Shown: positions 57,276-64,000 of the stretch, in pieces
Position numbering within the stretch: position 1 is the first letter of the stretch
Layout of the letters: each line of letters starts with the position of its first letter
Assembly (NCBI GenBank): GCA_000827265.1
Contig: KN834757.1
Coordinates: 231,310-295,309, forward strand
Length of the DNA stretch: 64,000 nucleotides
Reading direction: 5' to 3'
DNA from: Collybiopsis luxurians FD-317 M1
Taxonomy: Eukaryota > Basidiomycota > Agaricomycetes > Agaricales > Omphalotaceae
Program-made: the position numbers and the translations under genes
Notes under the pieces: model-generated
The model's database searches: none
Seen by the model: the letters and a program-made list of their open reading frames with translations, nothing else
What the model was told of the DNA's origin: nothing

Positions 57276-57885
57276 TCATGAGTAACCGAAGGGGCGCCCC
57301 CGAGATGATGGATGTAGATATAGTACGAAGAAAGGGCAGATGTGAGGGGGATCAATCAGTGATAAATATAAATTTAGTACCAGGTACGTACATCTTCCCT
57401 CTACCAGCAAGCACGAGAATACTGCAAGTTGTTTCGTCGCATTGATAGAAGTATATTCGCAGAGCTTGCAGAACACCAGAGTGATGGCCTTAGAAACGAG
57501 ATCTCAGATGTGCACTCAGTGTCAAAGATCTCCCAATCAATGTCCCTGTAGAACAACTGTGATGAAAGCGTTGTCGAGCAAAATGATTAGTTTTGGATGA
57601 GGGCGACTTCCATGTCAATCGTCCTTGCCAAGAGGATAGAAAGCGGCACCCCAATACTACCAGAGAAATGAAAATTTCTGTTGACGTAGAATATGTAGCT
57701 GCTCAAAGAATCGGAGCAGGGGCAAACCATCCACATTGCAAAAAGTGTTGCGTGTATATAGCAGAGGAATTGTATCGAGTATCTTTAAGTGATTATCGTA
57801 CTAGCTAGAAACTCTTCTTTCGTGGAAAAAAGCCAGTAGCAAACCTTCACTCACTGAACGCAACCACTAAGGTGAAGATAATACT
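57276..57885 (-). pseudogene. DUF6533 protein, degraded remnant E
   Basis: Patches on the minus strand match copy C in order: the ctcactgaacgc...ggtgaagata segment near 57850-57885, an Asn-Arg-Asn-Phe-His-Phe-Ser-Gly-Ser segment near 57670 (Asn-Arg-Tyr-Phe in the family), and Leu-Arg-Ile-Tyr with tatttatcactgattgat near 57350-57460. Frames do not join and parts are missing. Orientation is the same as copy C. Confidence 0.75.
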
Positions 57886-57899
57886 TGAAATGGGAAAAT

Positions 57900-59652
57900 T
57901 GTAGGTATGCAGTTAATTTTATCTCAATCCCAGCATGCACATGTTAGTGCGCAAGCACATCCAAGTTATAAACTGTGAGCTACTACAGTAGCTACCTGAT
58001 GCTATACCGAGTCACTGATTATCAAGTGCTTCGAGCACGTTGAAGCCGATCGCAGTTGATGGAGGCTGAACAAAGTTTTCTGCCGCGAGAGCTCACTCAG
58101 CTCAACCACTCAGCCCGACCACTCAGCCTGCAGGTCAGTCGAGGTCCAAGAGCATCTCCGTTGATGCTCCGTGATCCAAGTTAGGATCATTTACCCAAGT
58201 CGAATATTGTTCGAAAGACAACTTCCGTGAATATATTTATGATGGACCTTGGAGACGACATACCTCGGGAGCCTGATATAATGTCAGTGAGGAAAGCCCA
58301 TTATACGCTGCGTTCGTATTCGTACTCGGTGTGCAGGATGGGGAGATAAGTCAGTTGTGAGTAGTGTAGGTTAAGTTACGAGATGGATTGAGAGCACCGG
58401 CGTCGGTACGTACGGGAGGGTGTGTAGGTGATATAAAGTGTATAAGATGGAGGAGGTACTTGCTGGAGGATATGTGTATGTGTACGTCAGGTGCAAAGGT
58501 TAGGGGTGCAATCCGTGAGGGTGTGGGGGCGGAAGGACGAGCGAAATAGTGTATATCAGCAGCTCGTTGCTAGAGATGTGTGGCGCAATTCGTAGATATA
58601 CAGGTCTTCTCAATAGTGTTGAGGACGGAGTCAGGCTTGGTCGAGGAGATATACACGTCGTTCGCGGTAGGTGTTTTAGGTTTCGGTGTAGATTCTGAGT
58701 CTCGGCTGTGAGATTTTTTGCGGCAGCAAGGAAGTTCAAAGAGAGAGGCTTGAAAGGTCAAATCTTCGCAGCCCAAGTACTGAAACACAGTAAATTGTGC
58801 TCGATCTGTGAAAAACAGTAGGAGCGAACATACTGCACAGCCAGAGGGTCATTTCTGGCAACAAATCATCCATCTCATTCCTTCTGATAGTAACAGACCT
58901 GCTTCGTCTTCTGATACTTTCAGTAGGGTTCCAGAATGTAGTCAACTAGGTTTGAGGAAGGGAGCGATTTGCAACGTACTTGGAGAGTTAGCGCCCAAAG
59001 GCGTCTATTTGGGTTGCTCTGAGCTCTAGTTTGTCTCTCAAACAAATGCGAGGCTCGAGCATACTCCCCTCAAGAGCGCAAGGAGTAAGACACTTTCAGC
59101 AGGGAGGCGGTGTATTAATCTGCTCAAAACCACTCTGCCTGTGCAGTATTTGTTCCTTGTTACGAGTACGGAATGTAATGTAGCACTCGTCTTTGCTTCC
59201 TTTGGTACTTATCCCGTGGGACGTTTTTTATAGAGGCCGTATGTAATCTTTTCTCACGTTGCGCTCTGGGCGAGTTGGCGGACTGAGCGAAAGTAAGCTT
59301 GCTGGTTGTGGGTCATTGCGCTTTGCACAGCATGTACGAGTCCTGAGCGTACTGTAGGCGCGGAATAATTTGCATGACTATGCATATACATTTGTAATAC
59401 ACCGCTAATGAACAGCGTCTCTTTCAATTCACCACTTTCATGGGCTGAGTAGGCAGCCAAAAGAGCAGATACAAATCAGGCTCAGTTTGGCGCAGCGATC
59501 ATCTGGAAACGAGATTGAGTGGGAGTAGCGGCGGGAAACAAGTGACATTCGGCATTTAGAAGGGTCTCTTCTGGGATGGCATTACTGCTGTATTTATGCG
59601 AGGTTCTGAGAGTTCTGTTGGCTCTCACTCGCTCCTACAAATCTCCTACGGA
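57900..59652. other. intergenic, nothing recognised
   Basis: A minus-strand frame at 58500-58739 and others are short and domain-free. The final 150 bases are the promoter side of the pseudogene at 59653. Confidence 0.45.
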
Positions 59653-61757
59653 ATGGATTCTGGAAATTTCACTTTAGGTACAAAATTGTAAGTATGGTCC
59701 ATATAATCAATGATCAGTTAGCCCAGCCACCTCGATGTTACAGGCGCACTGATAACTACCTTTACTTATTGGCCTTCAGTCAGTCGGTTCAGCAATCAGA
59801 TCTCGATTTAGTTCACTTACCCCTCCATCATTCTGATTGGAATATTTCAGCACTTCTTTACTACGACCATCTCCTCACTTTTGGTAAGTTTCCAGACCAT
59901 AGTTGACATTCACTAAACTAACAATCTGCAGACGCTGAAGTGCAATTTATCTGGTCTCGCCTAAGTAACAGTAGCAGCAAGCTGTTCCTACTCAACAGGT
60001 ATTTTCATTTGGGGGGAACATTGTAATACTGCTGTCGATGTTTTTTGTCCAAGCCGGAGTATTGGTAAGTCGATTTATCATTTAATTCTGGGGGTAGGAG
60101 ATATTATTTATGTTTGCCATCTATGTTCATAGAGGTCTGCCGCTTTCTTCGACATCTAAGAATGTTCACCTTGCCAATTTTTACATGGCCGACTTACCTT
60201 ACCGTGGCTGTCATCCATGGGCAGAGTTCCAACAGTTTTTTCATGGTAGGTTTCAAATCTCCGGATACATCTACTATATCACCAGTCTTTCTCTTGCCTG
60301 TATAGCCTTTGTCCAAGTCATCGTCACTAGTAAGTACCTCGTTGTGTTCCGTTAGAATTGGCGATTGGAGCTGACGGACAAATTACCCTTTTCCAGTATT
60401 GATGACCATGCGGGTAGTCGTACTTTACGGACGCGACAAACGTGTTATTGCCGGACTTGTATTTTCCATTGTTTCAGGTATTTGCGTAACCATTGTAAGA
60501 TCTTGTATTCTCCGATATTTGCATTTCCACACACTCACCCAATGCGGATATTGTTATTTTTTGCAATTGCAATCTCAACTAGGTATCCCTTACCTTCTCT
60601 CATTCAACAATCACTGTGTCGTTGTATCCAATTGGATGTCATGATGTGTTGGATTTGAAAAAGTAACTGTCAACAGTGCTTCACTCTGATAATTTTGCTT
60701 AGGATTGATGCCACCTATCTCACACGTAGCTCCGCTTGTATGTTCAATTTTTCGCCAGTCCATCATTCTACATGGACTGATCCTACTATTAGTGGTTTCC
60801 ACGGGCTGGGTACTCACTCTGATATAAGATGCTCTTCTATTCAGCATGACTCTCATCAAAGCCTACCAAGAGCGCTCTCAACCAAAAGTAAAGTTATCTC
60901 TGTTTACGATTATTGTCCAGGATGGTCAGTTTGGCCTACCTTTCATCTGATATCTCACAATGATCTGACTGTTAAAATGCTGCCTGGGTTGCATAGGCTC
61001 TATGTATTTTGAGTATACCTACCTCAACACATTTCCATATTAAATTCAGCAGGATTTGACTAATTGCACAGAATAATGGTACTCACAAATTTAGTTAATG
61101 TGCTCATATTCTTTGTAAGTGACCTGCTTCACCATCTGCTCAGGATTCTATTGACTTTGGCATGTTTACAAAGGTGACTGGTGTATGTCCCTCTGATGAT
61201 AGTACAAGCTCCTTCTATCCAATTTTGATCCATCATGCCTGAGGACTCATTGTTAAGGGGAACTTTTTCACCTTTTACCAGTTGGTAAATACATCTGCCA
61301 TCTGACACTTGGCCTGAATTTATTTTGCTCACTCCACATCTGGTATCTTCTACCTTGCAAATTCCATGAAGCATGTCAGTCACACTGATGTCTCGACTTA
61401 TGCTACACCTACACAAAATTGCCGATGAAGGATTATATGTCTGCCACGGAGATATGCTGGCAATACCAGCTGGTTCAAACTTCATATAACTCCCATGGTA
61501 CGTTGTATTTTTTACTCATCGGCTCATTCCTTGAGTTAGATGCCATCTGGGTTCTTAAAATACGATGCTGTTGACTGTGAATAGATACCTACTCAACCAT
61601 TGCATTTAATAACTTTCAAGGCATCGAAGAGAGTGTAAATTATGCAGAGAATACAACAGACGGTGATGTAGATGATTCTTCAAGCCCTACAGATAGCATT
61701 ACCAAAAGTAGAGTAGAAGTGCAGATGATAGATGTGAATCATGCTTCAATAAACTAA
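59653..61757 (+). pseudogene. DUF6533 protein copy D, frameshift and nonsense
   Basis: Full-length relative of copy A on the opposite strand, with the same exon order and splice sites: Met-Asp-Ser-Gly-Asn-Phe-Thr start at 59653, Leu-Leu-Tyr-Tyr-Asp-His-Leu-Leu-Thr-Phe, Glu-Val-Gln-Phe-Ile-Trp-Ser-Arg, Gly-Cys-His-Pro-Trp-Ala-Glu-Phe-Gln, Met-Arg-Val-Val-Val-Leu-Tyr-Gly-Arg, Gly-Cys-His-Asp-Val-Leu, Leu-Met-Ser-Arg-Leu-Met-Leu-His-Leu. Two disabling changes: one T is missing in the tatttt run at about 60001-60006 (copies A and B have five T), giving a stop at 60033-60035 within the DUF6533 core; and TAA at 60825-60827 replaces a Tyr codon of copy A. Splice sites remain intact, so decay is recent. 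A sequencing error at the T-run is possible, but it would not explain the second change. Confidence 0.82.
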
Positions 61758-61945
61758 TCATGGACTATTACAATAGATTATCAATGCATGTGTATAGAAT
61801 CATTGATCAGAGAGCCTGAAATCAGTTGTGTAGCCAAAGAATTATAATAGCCCAATGGAGATCTTGTATCTACTCTATGTACAGTTTATCACAAAGGATG
61901 TTAATCCCAGTGAGACTTTTAACATCTCATACTTTCATCTCCTAC

Positions 61946-64000
61946 TCACTCCCACTCAACTTCATATTCTGGTGGAGGTTCATACAGCATCCTCAGCATC
62001 CTAATATCCTCTACCACCCTCCTCAAATTCTCCATCTCTCTTCTCATATTAGCATTTGTCAACCTAACTTCTGGATTAGCTGTAGCTGCCACAAAGCTCT
62101 CTGGACTTGGTGTATTGTTAGCAGTAGCTTCATCATTGTCCAACAAGAGTTCTCTTGCTGGGAGACTGTTAACTGGTGCCTGAGATGTAGAGTTGGTAGC
62201 ATGATCAAAAATCTGGGTTCCAGTGACTTTTCTTGGAGGCAGAGGCCCCATTAATTCCCAGGGTGCAGAACTTGCCAGTTGGTGGGGGTGGACACTGGGT
62301 GCAATTTTTCTTGGAGGAAGAATGCCAATCTGTCCAGGAGGTGCAGAAACTAAGTGTTTAAATCCTGATTGATGAGGCTCAGTTCCATTATGAATGAATG
62401 GTTCAACATGAGTTCCTTGTGAAATATGCTGAAGAGGTGATGACCTCCCTTTCCCGAAACTGAATAAGGAGGCAAAGAGGCTCCCTGATGCTTTTTCATT
62501 ACTGTGGTCCTTTATATGTCTCCTGCTCACTTGGCGGCGCCGGTAGAAAAGGACTCCGAAAGCAAGAATGATGAACACAATGCTGCCGACAACACTTCCA
62601 GAAATTATTCCAGTTTTCAACTTCGAGTTAGAGCTGCTGCCACCCCCTCCGCTGAGTGACGCAGTACTGATTATTTTCTTCGGGAGGCTAAAGAACAGCA
62701 ATGAGCAGCTTGATAGGTACATCAAATAAACAGATCAACACTTGAGGGCAAGCAGAGCGTACATTGCTCCTTGGGCTGGACTGTAAAAAGGTTATAAATA
62801 GAATCAATTGGCTTCGAAAGAATATGATGCGACAGCCATACCTTGCACTACCGCCCAGTATACTTCCATCAGACGTACCGTACGTCGTGGGGAACACGGC
62901 AAAATTTTTCAGGTTCGAAGCGGAGGCATGCACCATCGACATCAATGAATCCCTCGTGCTGTTATTGGAGACAGTTCCAGCGGTGAAAATGGTCCAATGG
63001 GATTTAGCGATACTTCCTTGATTGCTGTCGTATGGGAACCCAAATGATGGAGCTATGGAAAGCCCATTCATGAGTGAAAATCATTCCAAGTATAATTAGG
63101 AATTCAACTCTCACCCGAGGAAGCGGAGTTCGTGTACCATGAAGTTTGCTCGCTGTAGGTCTGGGAGGGGTAGGAATTGGTTGGTAATGACTCCAAGGCG
63201 GAAGATCAAAACCTACATCATTATCCACAAGATTGAAACCGAGGAGCTTATCAGGGTAAAGATTGTATATCAAACCCCACGAGCTCGACACCCCGTACGT
63301 CGAGGTCAAATGACCGGAGGACCCAGCAAGAGTCTGCCACTGGGAGACGAGGGAGGAGGCAGTACTCTACGTGCAAAGGAAGGTAATTTTAAGAAATGTA
63401 AAGGGTGTACAGGAAGAAAATATACCGAATAATTGCTCGAATCATCGGATTCACCCACAGTATGACTTATCTCAGCCGTGGCCCGGATTGCGAGGATTCC
63501 CTTGATAGCCAAGTTGGTCATATTCGCGCTGCTTAATCCGTCCGCAGAAATGCTTGAGAGGAAAAGACAAACGCCCGACGTCAGTGACAAACAACCGGGA
63601 GAACTCCAAAAATCCATCAACTTACAATCCATTAGGCGTCAGCGGGTGCTCGGAGATAAGCGTATCGGTCCACTTCTTCAGTGTAGGGTACTAGAAGGGG
63701 AAAAGATATAAACATTGGTAAGTGAAAGATTCTGTCGAAGGCGAGCAGAAGACATACATATGAAGACAGCAACGATCCATCGCCGCTAAATGTCGCATGC
63801 GCCCACGCCATAATCAACATGTCACTCGAGCTCTCCATGGCCGAAAAAGGCAATGGATTGTCATTCCCAACAGCGGATGGGAAATTGTTACCCAGGTCAC
63901 CCGCAGCGAAATCCTCGTTGTAAAATCCAGACGATCCGTATTGCAAGAGCGGTTCGAGAAGATATCCGGTCCACGATGCATTGATGTATAGGAAAGCAGG
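61946..64000 (-). CDS. glutaminase A-like ectoenzyme, second copy (5' end beyond window)
   Basis: Same family and layout as the gene at 53354-56935. The window holds the second half: Pro-Ala-Phe-Leu-Tyr-Ile-Asn-Ala-Ser-Trp at the right edge, Asp-Leu-Gly-Asn-Asn-Phe-Pro, Leu-Ile-Met-Ala-Trp-Ala, Asn-Leu-Ala-Ile-Lys-Gly, Lys-Ser-His-Trp-Thr-Ile-Phe-Thr-Ala-Gly, Asp-Gly-Ser-Ile-Leu-Gly-Gly-Ser-Ala, then a Gly/Ser linker, one transmembrane helix (about 62610-62545) and a cytosolic tail of about 190 residues. The tail repeats a Leu-Pro-Pro-Arg-Lys motif (twice) and ends Glu-Pro-Pro-Pro-Glu-Tyr-Glu-Val. Intron positions match the first copy. No disabling change seen in the visible part. Confidence 0.88.

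Noticed and set aside
1..64000. CRISPR arrays, bacterial-type operons, rRNA genes
   Set aside because: No regularly spaced repeats, ribosome-binding sites or rRNA-like sequence found; genes are spliced and eukaryotic.

Overview
The window looks like nuclear DNA of a filamentous basidiomycete, probably an Agaricomycete. Genes carry many short introns of about 50-60 nt with gtRngt donors and ctgac/ctaac-like branch sites. The gene content fits: UTP18, a SPO22/ZIP4-type meiotic protein, DUF6533 seven-helix proteins, fungal rhodopsin-fold membrane proteins and GtaA-type glutaminases. No bacterial, organellar or CRISPR features were seen.

Layout. 1-3.2 kb: 5' part of a decayed Ty1/copia-like retrotransposon on the minus strand, running off the left edge. 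3.4-8.9 kb: gene-free and repeat-rich. It holds two long copies and one fragment of an unidentified dispersed repeat, a 106-bp TA-flanked MITE inside one copy, and an inverted relic of a membrane-protein gene array whose intact members lie at 42-48 kb, together with a tRNA-Val pseudogene. 9.3-17.5 kb: housekeeping island with UTP18 (+), SPO22/ZIP4-like (-) and a 95-aa two-helix membrane protein (+) sharing a 102-bp divergent promoter with SPO22. 21.2-24.1 kb: a 907-aa cyclin with a long disordered tail (-). 24.1-38.7 kb: about 14.6 kb without a convincing gene.

38.7-64 kb: a paralogue-rich region. It contains DUF6533 seven-helix genes in several states (intact at 38.7-40.7 and 50.5-52.3 kb, truncated at 48.6-49.0 kb, remnant at 57.3-57.9 kb, frameshift plus nonsense at 59.7-61.8 kb). 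It also contains three tandem five-exon fungal-rhodopsin genes (42.0-48.3 kb) with a tRNA-Val(AAC) carrying an intron between the first two, and two glutaminase-A-like ectoenzymes with a transmembrane segment and a PPxY-ended cytosolic tail (the second cut by the right edge).

How it fits together: the left part is stable core genome; the right part is an expanding and decaying set of surface and membrane proteins (putative sensors plus a secreted-type amidohydrolase anchored in the membrane). The relic at 4.8-6.5 kb shows that the same array once reached, or was copied inverted to, the far side of the core genes. Exon borders were read by eye from splice signals and paralogue comparison; no database search was run.
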